In this document: positions 55,450 through 64,000 of the stretch, in pieces
How positions within the stretch are numbered: the stretch's first letter is position 1
Layout: the number at the start of each line of letters is the position of its first letter
NCBI RefSeq assembly: GCF_003664185.1
Contig: NZ_RCCS01000004.1
Location: 248,001-312,000 of the forward strand
Length of the DNA stretch: 64,000 bases
Direction of reading: 5' to 3'
Source: Tenacibaculum discolor
GTDB lineage: Bacteria; Bacteroidota; Bacteroidia; Flavobacteriales; Flavobacteriaceae
Notes under the pieces: model-generated
What the model was told of the DNA's origin: nothing
Seen by the model: only the letters and a program-made list of their open reading frames with translations
Database searches by the model: none
Position numbers and translations under genes: made by a program

Positions 55450-56472
55450 ATGAAAAAAATTCTTTTACCACTTTTAACTTTAATGGTAAGCTTTAGTGTT
55501 AAAGCTCAGGAGTTAGAAACTATTTTATTAGCAAAAGAAGATGCTAGCAAATTAACAAATGCTTATTTAGATCCTGCTATGAAAGGTTTTATTTACAGCA
55601 TGAACAATGGTTGGTATCACACTGCTAAAGTTCATAAAAAATTTGGTTTTGACATTTCTATAGGAGCAAATGCATCTTTTATCCCTTCTGAGGATGAAAT
55701 GTTTAATCTAACGAAAATAGGACTATCTAACAACACTACCTATAACCAAAACACTACAGCTACAGTTGCCGGAAGTAACTCGATAACTCCTGCTGAATTA
55801 ACATACACAACTACTATAGATGGACAGCAAGTTGAAGCCAACTTTACTATGCCTGAAGGTATTAAAGAAGACCTACCAGCAAATGCTGTACCCGCACCAT
55901 CTGTTCAGGTAGGACTAGGGCTTCCTTTTAAATTTGAAGCAATGCTTAGATATTCTCCTAAAGTAGGTTCAGACGATGTAAAAGGAGGATTATTTGGTAT
56001 CGGTGTTAAAAAAGAAATCACAGATTGGTTCGGTCCAATGGACAAGACTCCTTTACATGTTTCTTTATTAGCCGCCTACACAAATATGAATGTAGATTAT
56101 ACTATTGGTGATGTAAATGGAGACATTGAAGCTAGAAATGCTGTTACAGAATTTAGATTAAATTCATATACTGTTCAAGCTATAGCTTCTTTAAACTTTC
56201 CTATTATCAATATTTATGGAGGTGTTGGATATAACGGAGGTAACACAAGCTTAGACATGAGAGGAGATAGTTTTTACGCGAACTATTCTGCGCCTTTAGG
56301 TACAGAAAGAGAGAATCTTGGAACAAACCCACTATCTCTTAGCTCTAGTTCTGGAAGTTTTAACACTACTTTGGGTGCTCGTTTAAGTTTAGGTTTCTTT
56401 AAAATCTTCGGAAGTTATACCTTACAAGAGTATAACTCTGTTAATGCAGGTATTGCTTTTAGCTTTAGATAA
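55450..56472 (+). CDS. DUF6588 family outer-membrane-like protein
   Basis: A 340-residue protein with a signal peptide (MKKILLPLLTLMVSFSVKAQ). The middle and C-terminal parts show alternating strands with aromatic ends (GVKKEITDWFG; YTLQEYNSVNAGIAFSFR), typical of an outer-membrane barrel ending in aromatic-Arg. KGFIYSMNNGWYHTAKVHKKFGFD near residue 45 matches DUF6588. Function unknown; transport or structural roles are possible. A strong terminator follows. Confidence 0.75.
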   Translation: MKKILLPLLTLMVSFSVKAQELETILLAKEDASKLTNAYLDPAMKGFIYSMNNGWYHTAKVHKKFGFDISIGANASFIPSEDEMFNLTKIGLSNNTTYNQNTTATVAGSNSITPAELTYTTTIDGQQVEANFTMPEGIKEDLPANAVPAPSVQVGLGLPFKFEAMLRYSPKVGSDDVKGGLFGIGVKKEITDWFGPMDKTPLHVSLLAAYTNMNVDYTIGDVNGDIEARNAVTEFRLNSYTVQAIASLNFPIINIYGGVGYNGGNTSLDMRGDSFYANYSAPLGTERENLGTNPLSLSSSSGSFNTTLGARLSLGFFKIFGSYTLQEYNSVNAGIAFSFR

Positions 56473-56499
56473 AACTCACTTTATAAAATGCATAATAAA

Positions 56500-56530
56500 A
56501 AAATCCTATTTAGCTAAATAGGATTTTTTT
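56500..56530 (+). terminator. Terminator after the DUF6588 gene
   Basis: AAAATCCTATTTAG (56500-56513) pairs perfectly with CTAAATAGGATTTT (56514-56527), followed by TTT. Confidence 0.85.
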
Positions 56531-56594
56531 AATCTCTATATTCGCAGCTAATTTTTATTTTAACAAAATTTTAACCTCTTAATTTTTAAGTGTT

Positions 56595-58514
56595 ATGAAA
56601 ACAAAATTATTCTTATTATTTCTATTAACCTCTTTATTAGCGTCCGCTCAAAAGGCCCCTGATCACACACTTACTCTTGACAGTAAAATCAGTGACGTTT
56701 ACCTGCACAACCTAACAGGAATCCCTGTAGTTACTACAGATGGTGCTGTATATGGAGTTAATGGTGAAACAGGTCAAAAAATATGGGAGTTCAAAGAAAG
56801 TGGTTTTATTAAAAACCTTAATGCTCTTGGTCAAGACGGAGGATCTTCTTTTAGTGAAGTAGCATTATCTCCATTCGGAAAATTTGATCAAACAATTTTC
56901 AACATCAAAACTGGTCATAAAATTTTAGACGAAAAGACCAATGGATACAAAGGAATTTTTGATAATAAGTTTGTTTTTGGTAAAAATGCTATTTTATTTT
57001 TTGCAAAAACTGATAAAACTGAAGCTAAGCTATTTTTAACTAGTATTGAAAATGATAACATCATTTGGGAAAGCTATATAAAAACCAATAAGAAATTAGG
57101 AAGCTTATTATTAGGAGGTGCAGGTGCTTATAACTTTATCCAAAACGAAGATAAAATTGCTTTTACAGCTGGAAAAACTGTTTTTTTAATTAACAAATCT
57201 GATGGTAAAGTTATATTATCAGAAAAATACGACGCTGGTAAATTGTTTTTCACAGAAGATAATAAGTCTTTAATCGCTGTTGAAAACAAAAGTAGTTCTC
57301 TAGTGGGAGGAGCTATTAAAGCTGGATTTACAATGGGATTATCTTTAATAGGTAAAAAAGTAATTGGTAAAGAACTTATTGCTTTTGATGTAAATTCTGG
57401 TAAAGAAGCTTGGAAAAAGCCTATTAAACTAGATGAAGGTTTTGTAGACTATCAATTTGAAGATGGAAAACTATTCCTTATCCATGAAGACGGAGCTAAA
57501 TTATTTGATTACCACACAGGTAAAGAAGCTTGGAAAAAAGAATTCAAAAGAAAGAAAGTTAAAGGTATTGAAAAAACTGATGAAGGTTATATAGTTTACT
57601 ATAAAAACAAAAAACATTTAGTAGACAATACAGGTAAAAAAGTATGGAAAAGACCCCAAAAAGTTATTAAAAATGTAGATTTCGAAGTAGACGATGAAGA
57701 AGAGTTTACTACATTCTCTTACGACAAGGGTACCATTTTCGTAACTCCATATAGAATTGAGTATTTTGAAAACGGAAAAGAAAAGAGAATTTACAAAATA
57801 AACTTAGATGGCAAAAGCGACAAACTTACTTTTGACAAAAAGAACAATAATCTAATTCTTTTGAGCAAAAAAAGGCTTTACATTTTAAACCCAGACAAAG
57901 GACTTGGAAAAGACCAGGTAAAAAAGATTGATTTCCATAATAAAAATGACATTAATCTTGTTGAACCAAGAGATAATGGATATTTCATTAATGGAAATTG
58001 GGAATATGTCATGGTAAACCTTGAAGGAAACCTTATTAAAAAAGAATATTTTAAACAACCAGGAGAAGGACTTCGTCATCTAAAAAACATTGGATCAGCA
58101 GCTATAGCACTTAATGGAATGGCTTCTCAAGTTTCTGGTGTTACAAATGCTGCTGTAGGTGGTACATTATATAGCACAGAAGCGTTTGTTGGTGAACAAA
58201 ACCTATCAAGGAGAGGTAGCAACTTATACGACAAAGGATACAATCAATATCAAAACGGACAAGATATGATTGATATCGCTAATAAATTATGGGACGGAGA
58301 CCGTTACAATGCTTTTAAAGGCACTAAAAATAATGCTTTCTTCTACGCTAACAAAGGAGGGAAAAAAGTATTAGTACAGGTTAACAAAGACTCTGGTGAC
58401 ACTGTTGAAACATATGAATTTGGTATAGATAAACCAAAATACAAAATTGACAAACCTGCTAAAAAGATTTATTTTTCTAAAGGAAAAGACTTAAAAATAT
58501 TTAGCTACAACTAA
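56595..58514 (+). CDS. PQQ-type beta-propeller protein, secreted
   Basis: A 639-residue protein with a signal peptide (MKTKLFLLFLLTSLLASAQ). It has PQQ-propeller blades with Trp-docking turns: TTDGAVYGVNGETGQKIWEFKE, IAFDVNSGKEAWKKPIKLDE, LFDYHTGKEAWKKEF, VDNTGKKVWKRP. Two hydrophobic stretches interrupt the repeats (about 240-255, AIKAGFTMGLSLIG; about 500-535), which is unusual for a soluble propeller. No cofactor site can be claimed. It may act as a scaffold at the outer membrane. It is the only gene between two terminators. Confidence 0.75.
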   Translation: MKTKLFLLFLLTSLLASAQKAPDHTLTLDSKISDVYLHNLTGIPVVTTDGAVYGVNGETGQKIWEFKESGFIKNLNALGQDGGSSFSEVALSPFGKFDQTIFNIKTGHKILDEKTNGYKGIFDNKFVFGKNAILFFAKTDKTEAKLFLTSIENDNIIWESYIKTNKKLGSLLLGGAGAYNFIQNEDKIAFTAGKTVFLINKSDGKVILSEKYDAGKLFFTEDNKSLIAVENKSSSLVGGAIKAGFTMGLSLIGKKVIGKELIAFDVNSGKEAWKKPIKLDEGFVDYQFEDGKLFLIHEDGAKLFDYHTGKEAWKKEFKRKKVKGIEKTDEGYIVYYKNKKHLVDNTGKKVWKRPQKVIKNVDFEVDDEEEFTTFSYDKGTIFVTPYRIEYFENGKEKRIYKINLDGKSDKLTFDKKNNNLILLSKKRLYILNPDKGLGKDQVKKIDFHNKNDINLVEPRDNGYFINGNWEYVMVNLEGNLIKKEYFKQPGEGLRHLKNIGSAAIALNGMASQVSGVTNAAVGGTLYSTEAFVGEQNLSRRGSNLYDKGYNQYQNGQDMIDIANKLWDGDRYNAFKGTKNNAFFYANKGGKKVLVQVNKDSGDTVETYEFGIDKPKYKIDKPAKKIYFSKGKDLKIFSYN

Positions 58515-58522
58515 CAATATAA

Positions 58523-58549
58523 AACCTGTTGAAATATCAACGGGTTTTT
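58523..58549 (+). terminator. Terminator after the propeller gene
   Basis: AACCTGTTGA (58523-58532) pairs with TCAACGGGTT (58537-58546), one T-G pair, followed by TTT. Confidence 0.75.
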
Positions 58550-58550
58550 C

Positions 58551-58604
58551 TTTTATATCCATAGTCAAATCGCTATTTTTGTGCATCTTGTGCGGATTCC
58601 GCAC
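58551..58604 (+). promoter_or_regulatory. mdh promoter and 5' hairpin
   Basis: TTTT (58551-58554), 19 bases, TATTTTTG (58574-58581) is a near-consensus promoter with a start near 58585. GTGCGG/CCGCAC (58590-58604, loop ATT) then forms a strong hairpin at the very 5' end of the mdh mRNA, possibly stabilising it. Confidence 0.5.
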
Positions 58605-58641
58605 TTATAAACATAATTAATTACAAAAAAACATATATAAA

Positions 58642-59568
58642 ATGAAAGTAACGGTTGTAGGAGCAGGTGCTGTAGGTGCAAGTTGTGCTGAGTACATTGC
58701 TATTAAAAATTTCGCTTCTGAAGTTGTTTTGGTTGACATTAAAGAAGGTTTTGCTGAAGGTAAAGCAATGGACTTAATGCAAACTGCTTCTTTAAATGGT
58801 TTCGATACTAAAATTACAGGAACTACAGGAGATTATAGCAAAACTGCTGGATCAGACATTTGTGTAATTACTTCAGGAATCGCTCGTAAACCAGGAATGT
58901 CTCGTGATGAGTTATTAGGAATCAATGCTGGTATCGTAAAATCAGTAGCTGCTAGTTTAGTTGAACAATCTCCTAATACAATTATCATCGTAGTATCTAA
59001 CCCAATGGATACAATGACATATTTAGTACACAAAGCAACTGGATTACCTAAAAACAGAATTATTGGTATGGGTGGTGCATTAGACTCTGCTCGTTTCAAA
59101 TATCGTTTAGCTGAGGCTTTAGAAGCTCCTATTTCTGATGTTGACGGAATGGTTATTGGTGGGCACTCTGACAAAGGAATGGTACCTTTAACTCGTTTGG
59201 CTACTCGTAACTCTGTTCCTGTATCTGAATTCTTATCTGAAGAAAGATTAGAACAAGTAAAACAAGACACAAAAGTAGGTGGTGCTACCTTAACAGGTTT
59301 ATTAGGTACTTCTGCTTGGTATGCTCCAGGTGCTGCTGTATCAGGTTTAGTACAAGCAATTGCTTGTGACCAAAAGAAAATCTTCCCTTGTTCTGCTTTA
59401 TTAGAAGGAGAATATGGTTTATCAGACTTATGCATCGGTGTTCCTGTTGTATTAGGAAGAAACGGAATTGAAAAAATCGTTGAAATTAACTTAAGCGAAG
59501 AAGAAAAAGCTGCTTTAACTTCTTCAGCTGAAGCTGTTAAAAACAACAATACTGCTTTAACTTTCTAA
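58642..59568 (+). CDS. mdh: Malate dehydrogenase
   Basis: Oxidises malate to oxaloacetate in the TCA cycle. The 308-residue protein has the Rossmann start MKVTVVGAGAVGASCAEYIA, the substrate Arg loop RKPGMSRDELL, NPMDTMTYL, GMGGALDSARFKYRLAEAL, and the catalytic His in VIGGHSDKGMVPLTR. RKPGMSRDEL marks it as an LDH-like malate dehydrogenase. Only one gene is present on this transcript. A long antisense frame (58833-59549) is a codon shadow. Confidence 0.95.
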   Translation: MKVTVVGAGAVGASCAEYIAIKNFASEVVLVDIKEGFAEGKAMDLMQTASLNGFDTKITGTTGDYSKTAGSDICVITSGIARKPGMSRDELLGINAGIVKSVAASLVEQSPNTIIIVVSNPMDTMTYLVHKATGLPKNRIIGMGGALDSARFKYRLAEALEAPISDVDGMVIGGHSDKGMVPLTRLATRNSVPVSEFLSEERLEQVKQDTKVGGATLTGLLGTSAWYAPGAAVSGLVQAIACDQKKIFPCSALLEGEYGLSDLCIGVPVVLGRNGIEKIVEINLSEEEKAALTSSAEAVKNNNTALTF

Positions 59569-59590
59569 TAAGTTAATACTGTATAATATA

Positions 59591-59628
59591 AAAATCCTGA
59601 GTAGTCTTATTACTCAGGATTTTTTTTA
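59591..59628 (+). terminator. Terminator after mdh
   Basis: AAAATCCTGAGTA (59591-59603) pairs with TACTCAGGATTTT (59611-59623), followed by TTTTT. Confidence 0.85.
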
Positions 59629-59634
59629 TAAACT

Positions 59635-59770
59635 TTTGTTAAAATTCCTATAACTGTGTAAGATTTCGCTAATATAAACGTCTTTATAGTAGAGAAGCAT
59701 TAGTAGTGTTTCTTTTCATAGTTTTTCATAGCAATTTTCCCACTTCATTCTTGAAGTGGGTTTGTTTTTA
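59635..59770 (+). ncRNA. Candidate small RNA between mdh and ftsE
   Basis: A plus-strand terminator hairpin, CCCACTTCA/TGAAGTGGG (59739-59760) followed by TTTGTTTTTA, lies beyond the mdh terminator with no gene ending before it. TTTG at 59635-59638, 20 bases, TAAGATTT at 59659 is an imperfect promoter. A transcript of about 100 bases could end at 59768. No reading frame fits. Confidence 0.35.
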
Positions 59771-59774
59771 TATA

Positions 59775-60458
59775 CTATACAGCTTGCTGCACTACTTCAA
59801 ACAATTCCCCTCCCTCACATTTAATCACCTTCTGTTTAAATTTCACAATTAATTGGTAGTCATGAGTTGCCATAAGAATCGTTTTTCCACTTTGATGAAT
59901 TTCATTTAACAACTCCATTACTTCTAATGAAGTTTTTGGATCTAAGTTCCCAGTTGGCTCATCTGCTAAAATTAATTCAGGATCGTTTAATAATGCTCTT
60001 GCTATTGCTACACGTTGCTGTTCTCCTCCTGACAACTCAAAAGTTTTCTTGTAGTACTTCTCCTTCATTCCTACCTTATCTAAAACCTCATGAATTTTAT
60101 CTTTCATTTCAGTTTTATCTTTCCAACCAGTTGCCTTTAACACAAATTCTAAATTCTCAAAAACATTTCTATCGTTTAATAATTTAAAATCTTGAAAAAC
60201 AATTCCTAATTTTCTTCGTAAAAAAGGAATATCACTTTCCTTCATTTTCTTTAAATCAAAATCAACTATACTTCCTAAACCGCGTTGTAAACGTAAATCT
60301 CCATACAAGGTTTTTAACAAACTACTTTTCCCACTCCCAGTTTTACCGATTAAATAATAAAAGTCACCTTTATTTAGTGTAAAGTTTACTTTTGACAACA
60401 CTAAATTATCTTGTTGATAAATATCTGCATTTTCAAGGTGTAAAACAGGGTTTTCCAT
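59775..60458 (-). CDS. ftsE: FtsE-like ATP-binding protein
   Basis: A 227-residue ABC ATPase. Walker A is GKTGSGKSSLL (about 38-48), the signature LSGGEQQRVAIARALL, Walker B ELILADEPTGNLDP, and the switch His in MATHD. The match to FtsE, partner of FtsX in cell division and peptidoglycan hydrolysis, is good through FQDFKLLNDRNVFENLEFVL. FtsX is not adjacent here. A LolD-type ATPase is an alternative, but the sequence favours FtsE. Confidence 0.87.
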   Translation of the reverse strand: MENPVLHLENADIYQQDNLVLSKVNFTLNKGDFYYLIGKTGSGKSSLLKTLYGDLRLQRGLGSIVDFDLKKMKESDIPFLRRKLGIVFQDFKLLNDRNVFENLEFVLKATGWKDKTEMKDKIHEVLDKVGMKEKYYKKTFELSGGEQQRVAIARALLNDPELILADEPTGNLDPKTSLEVMELLNEIHQSGKTILMATHDYQLIVKFKQKVIKCEGGELFEVVQQAV

Positions 60459-60475
60459 GGAGTATAGTTTTTTTA

Positions 60476-60483
60476 CAAATCTA
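60476..60483 (-). promoter_or_regulatory. -7 promoter box for ftsE
   Basis: TAGATTTG on the minus strand matches TAnnTTTG, 17 bases before the ATG at 60458. No -33 TTTG. Confidence 0.4.
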
Positions 60484-60514
60484 AAATTTTATAACGTAAT
60501 TCTGTAACATTTCT

Positions 60515-60522
60515 TACTTTTG
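60515..60522 (+). promoter_or_regulatory. -7 promoter box for the TPR gene
   Basis: TACTTTTG matches TAnnTTTG, giving a leader of about 58 bases. It faces the ftsE box across 31 bases. Confidence 0.4.
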
Positions 60523-60583
60523 ATAAAAAGTCTCCCAACAAAAATAAAAAACTAACGTTATAGTTTCTAGATAACTAAAAAAT

Positions 60584-63500
60584 ATGAGATTTAATTGTTT
60601 CAAAAAAAGCTGCTACTTATTTCTTTTTTTAACCTTTACAACAGCAGTAATAGCACAAGAATCGGCTATAAATACTGATGTAAATGCCGATTTCTATAAA
60701 GCAATTCGTTTGTACAACAATAAAGCATATGCTGCTTCTCAAGAAGTTTTTCGTGAAGTTTCACTAAACTCTGAAAAACATCATAATTTAAAAGCTGATG
60801 CAGACTATTACGATGCTATGTGTGCTATTAAATTACAACAAGATGATGCTGATTACAGAGTTAATCAATTTGTTGAAAATTACCCTTATAATAATAAAAA
60901 AGAGAAGGCTTTTTTAAATGTTGGTAATTATTATTTTGCTAATAGAAAAGCGGCCCATGCTCTAAAATGGTATCAAAAAGTAAATGAAAAACTATTGAGT
61001 CCAGAAGAAAAAAATGAACTCAATTATAAAATGGGATATGCACTTTTAGTTTCTAATTATCTAAGAGATGCTAAATCTCGTTTTCAAGCCTTGTTAGGAA
61101 ATCCTATTTATGGTAACGATGCTCGTTATTACTACGGTTATATTGCCTACAAACAAGAAAACTTTGGAGAAGCAGAAGACAATTTAAGTCAACTAGCAAA
61201 CGATGCTACCTACCAAGCTAAAGCAAACTATTACATTTTAGATATTAGTTTTAAAGCTGGGCGATTCGATAAATCAATTCAAATTGGAGAACAATTATTA
61301 AAAACTACAAAGGACAAAAAAGAGATTTCAGAAATTTCTAAAATTGTAGGGGAAAGTTATTTCAACCTTAAAAAATATGAAAAAGCTATTCCATACTTAA
61401 AAGCCTATAAAGGTAAAAATGGTCGTTGGACAAACACCGATTACTATTATTTAGGTTATGCTTATTATCAACAAAAAGATTACGAAACAGCTGTTAGTAA
61501 TTTCAATAAAATTATTGGTGGAAATAACAAAGTAGCACAAAATGCTTATTACCATTTAGGAGAATGTTATTTAGAATTAGATAAAAAAACGGAAGCATTA
61601 AACGCATTTAAAAATGCTAGCGAAATGGATTTTGATGCTCAAATTACTCAAAGTTCTTCTTTAAATTACGCTAAATTGAGTTATGAAGAAGGAAATCCAT
61701 ATGAAAGTGTTCCTGATGTTTTAAAAGGTTTTTTAGCTAAATACCCTACATCTCCTAACGCTGCTGAAATTAGTAATTTGTTAGTTACTTCATACTTACA
61801 CCAAAGAGATTACCAAGGTGCTCTAGACTTTTTAAGCACTTCAGAAACTCCTGAAAGTAAAAATATTATTAATGAAGTTTCTTTATACAGAGGTATTCAA
61901 TTATACAATGAAAACAAGATAACCAAAGCAAAACCATACTTTATAAATGCAACACAATCAGAAAACATGACTGTGAGTAATAAAGGGGCATATTGGTTAG
62001 CTGAAACTGAATATTCTTTAGGAAATTATCAAAACGCTCTTAAACACTTCTTATCCGTTACTGATAAAGATATTAAAGAGGCTAAAATGTTAAATTACCA
62101 AATTGGATACACAAACTTTAAACTAAAAAGCTACCCTAATGCTGCAAAATATTTTCAGCAATTTTTAGAACAGAATCTTGATGATAACGATTTAAATGAC
62201 GATGCTTCAAATCGCTTAGGAGACTCTTTTTATGCCTCAAAAAGTTATACAAACGCTATTAAAGCATACAATAAAGTAATTCAAGAAGGTGGTGTAGGAT
62301 CAGATTATGCACAATATCAAACAGCTATGAGTAATGGTTTCTTAGGTAAAAACGATGTAAAAGTTCAAAACCTTGAAACCCTAATTAATGATTATGATGG
62401 TTCTCAGTTAAAAGATGATGCTTTATTCCAATTAGCAACGACTTATACAACTATGAACAATGCTTCAAAAGCTCAAAAAACTTATGAACGTCTACTAACC
62501 AATCACCCAAAAAGTAACTACGTTCCAAACGTACTGTTACGTCAAGGATTATTATACTATAGCAACAATAATAATAAAAAAGCTATTGAGAAATACAAGG
62601 AAGTAGTTGCGAAACATCCTAATTCAAACGAAGCAAAACAAGCTGTAAGTAACGTTAAAAACGTATATATTGATATAGGTAAAGTTGATGAATATGCTGC
62701 TTGGGTTAAAAATGTAAGTTTTGCCAATGTTACCAATGCTGAACTAGATAATGCAACTTATCAATCTGCTGAAAACAAATTCTTAGATAACAACAACAAT
62801 AAAGCTATTGAAGGCTTTAATAAATATTTACAGCAATTCCCTAACGGAATTAATGCTTTAAAAGCTCATTTTTACTTAGCACAAGCCTATAACAACTCTA
62901 AACTATTCGACAAAGCTATTCCTCATTATACGTATGTAAACAAGCAAACTAAAAGTGAGTTTACAGAAGAATCTTTAACCAAGTTAGCTAATATTTATTT
63001 ACAAAAAGAAGATTGGAGCAAAGGTATTTTAGTGCTTCAACAATTAGAAAAAGAAGCTAACTATCCGCAAAACATCATTTTTGCTCAAAGTAATTTAATG
63101 AAAGGATATTACAAAAAAGAAGATTATACGAATGCTATTGCCTATGCTGAAAAAGTATTAGTTAAAGGAAAGGTAGACACGAACATTGCTGAAGATGCTA
63201 AAATCATTTTAGCTCGCTCTTCGTTTAAAAACAATGACTTTTTAACTGCAGAGGAGTATTTTAACGAAGCTAGTAAAAAAGCCACTGGAGAGTTAAAAGC
63301 TGAGTGTTTATATTACAATGCTTTCTTTTTACATGAAAACAAAGAATATGAAGCTTCTACCAAAGCTGTACAAGATTTAATTGCCAATTATTCATCATAC
63401 AAATACTGGGGGGTAAAAAGCTATATAATTATGGCAAAAAATTATTATGCCCTAAAAGATGCGTATCAAGCAACATATATCTTGGAAAATATCATCAAAA

Positions 63501-63604
63501 ACTTTACACAGTATAAAGATGTTATTGAAGAAGCAAAAAACGAGCTTCGTACTATAAAGAATAAAGAAGCAAAAACAAACGAATCAGTAACTACCCAAAA
63601 CTAA
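60584..63604 (+). CDS. Large secreted TPR-repeat protein
   Basis: A 1006-residue protein with a signal peptide (FLTFTTAVIAQ). From about residue 30 to 990 it is made of TPR-like helix pairs: KAYAASQEVFREVS, KKYEKAIPYLKAYKG, DYETAVSNFNKIIGGN, NNKKAIEKYKEVVAKHPNSNEAKQA and others. Such envelope TPR proteins in Bacteroidetes scaffold other outer-membrane proteins. It precedes the partial envelope gene at 63644 by 39 bases, so the two are probably co-transcribed. The function of this pair is unknown. Confidence 0.85.
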   Translation: MRFNCFKKSCYLFLFLTFTTAVIAQESAINTDVNADFYKAIRLYNNKAYAASQEVFREVSLNSEKHHNLKADADYYDAMCAIKLQQDDADYRVNQFVENYPYNNKKEKAFLNVGNYYFANRKAAHALKWYQKVNEKLLSPEEKNELNYKMGYALLVSNYLRDAKSRFQALLGNPIYGNDARYYYGYIAYKQENFGEAEDNLSQLANDATYQAKANYYILDISFKAGRFDKSIQIGEQLLKTTKDKKEISEISKIVGESYFNLKKYEKAIPYLKAYKGKNGRWTNTDYYYLGYAYYQQKDYETAVSNFNKIIGGNNKVAQNAYYHLGECYLELDKKTEALNAFKNASEMDFDAQITQSSSLNYAKLSYEEGNPYESVPDVLKGFLAKYPTSPNAAEISNLLVTSYLHQRDYQGALDFLSTSETPESKNIINEVSLYRGIQLYNENKITKAKPYFINATQSENMTVSNKGAYWLAETEYSLGNYQNALKHFLSVTDKDIKEAKMLNYQIGYTNFKLKSYPNAAKYFQQFLEQNLDDNDLNDDASNRLGDSFYASKSYTNAIKAYNKVIQEGGVGSDYAQYQTAMSNGFLGKNDVKVQNLETLINDYDGSQLKDDALFQLATTYTTMNNASKAQKTYERLLTNHPKSNYVPNVLLRQGLLYYSNNNNKKAIEKYKEVVAKHPNSNEAKQAVSNVKNVYIDIGKVDEYAAWVKNVSFANVTNAELDNATYQSAENKFLDNNNNKAIEGFNKYLQQFPNGINALKAHFYLAQAYNNSKLFDKAIPHYTYVNKQTKSEFTEESLTKLANIYLQKEDWSKGILVLQQLEKEANYPQNIIFAQSNLMKGYYKKEDYTNAIAYAEKVLVKGKVDTNIAEDAKIILARSSFKNNDFLTAEEYFNEASKKATGELKAECLYYNAFFLHENKEYEASTKAVQDLIANYSSYKYWGVKSYIIMAKNYYALKDAYQATYILENIIKNFTQYKDVIEEAKNELRTIKNKEAKTNESVTTQN

Positions 63605-63643
63605 AATTTGTTAATAACAAACGAAAGTTAAATGACTAGATCG

Positions 63644-64000
63644 ATGAAAAAGCACCTAAGTTTACTTGTTTTATTTGTAGTAGCATATACAAATGCACAA
63701 GAAAAAAACGTCACTAATAAAGCTAAAGACACTATTATAAAAACAGAAGTTGTAAATGTTGTAACTTCATATGTTCCAAAGATTACTGATGCCTTTAAAA
63801 TAAAACAAAAACCAGTAATTGAACACACAAAAGAAACTCAGAAAAAAGCTTTAGAATACCAAATATTTTCAGTTCCTGTTGCTTCTACTTTTATTCCTAA
63901 AAGTGGAACAATGAAAAAGGTAGACTTGGGTAAAAGAGAAAAGCTATACCCTAACTACGTATCGGTTGGGTTTGGAAACGTACTTTCACCTTTTTTAGAA
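63644..64000 (+). CDS. Partial envelope protein (cut by the window end)
   Basis: 119 codons are visible, starting at the ATG at 63644 (MKKHLSLLVLFVVAYTNAQ); an in-frame ATG at 63632 adds four residues. After the signal peptide come TEVVNVVTSYVPKITDAFKIK, then FSVPVASTFIPKSGTMKKVDL and YPNYVSVGFGNVLSPFLE, which looks like the start of a beta-barrel outer-membrane protein. In flavobacteria a TPR protein is often followed by a TonB-dependent-receptor-like barrel, which fits. The full fold cannot be judged from this fragment. Confidence 0.65.
   Translation, partial: MKKHLSLLVLFVVAYTNAQEKNVTNKAKDTIIKTEVVNVVTSYVPKITDAFKIKQKPVIEHTKETQKKALEYQIFSVPVASTFIPKSGTMKKVDLGKREKLYPNYVSVGFGNVLSPFLE

Noticed and set aside
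58833..59549. Long 238-codon frame antisense to mdh
   Set aside because: It lies entirely inside mdh on the opposite strand and its residues mirror mdh codon composition; no family resemblance.

Overview
The window is AT-rich chromosomal DNA from a member of the Flavobacteriaceae; a marine Tenacibaculum- or Polaribacter-like organism is my best guess, from gene content and codon use only. The signs are a SusC/SusD pair, many short lipoprotein and Sec signals, A-rich rather than Shine-Dalgarno start contexts, promoter boxes of the Bacteroidetes type (TTTG, 19 bases, TAnnTTTG), and families such as HYC_CC_PP, DUF4197, DUF5522, DUF4136 and DUF6588. I see no rRNA, tRNA, CRISPR array, prophage or transposase. 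Most of the window is core housekeeping sequence.

Layout. 1-2.6 kb (minus): the 5' part of an HYC_CC_PP gene, a CorA transporter, a TerB-like protein and a two-domain universal stress protein. 2.7-8.4 kb (plus): a small MscS channel, then a polyamine operon (arginine decarboxylase, agmatinase, RMD1/DUF155 protein, deoxyhypusine-synthase-like enzyme that probably makes homospermidine, two small acidic proteins). This operon follows a roughly 330-base leader with a compact fold. 8.4-13.9 kb (minus): TerB protein, small proteins, clpS-prmA-tpiA, two thioredoxin-like lipoproteins and a DppB-type permease. pyrF follows on plus. 15-19.2 kb: a SusD/SusC pair on minus, divergent from a LytTR response regulator and a BtuF-like protein. 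21-25 kb (minus): small lipoproteins, a DUF5522 protein and urocanate hydratase. 25.4-30.9 kb (plus): a small HEKIH protein, fused isobutyryl-CoA mutase IcmF, an FKBP lipoprotein and a pappalysin-like protease.

31-33.4 kb (minus) holds a YqjF protein, three small membrane proteins and their probable GbsR/MarR-type regulator, with the same 18-base operator-like palindrome at two sites. A sigma factor and a membrane partner follow on plus. 34.6-40.7 kb (minus) has a J-domain-like protein with recQ, then a large tricorn-like S41 protease. 40.8-47.9 kb (minus) is a complete trp operon in the order EGDCFBA. It is preceded by a leader peptide with three tandem Trp codons, an attenuator hairpin and a perfect consensus promoter, and is interrupted by a four-helix-bundle gene and several short repeats. 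48-64 kb is mostly plus: asnB, a secreted protein, an AraC regulator, a DUF3103-like lipoprotein (minus), gyrB, a DUF6588 protein, a PQQ-like propeller protein, mdh, ftsE (minus), a large TPR protein and the start of an envelope protein.

The observations most worth following are the structured speA leader, the trp attenuator with its nearly leaderless leader peptide, the repeat-filled gaps of the trp operon, the repeated GbsR operator, a set of apparently leaderless promoters, and two candidate small RNAs near 9.4 and 59.7 kb. Nothing here clearly forms a new defence or mobile system.
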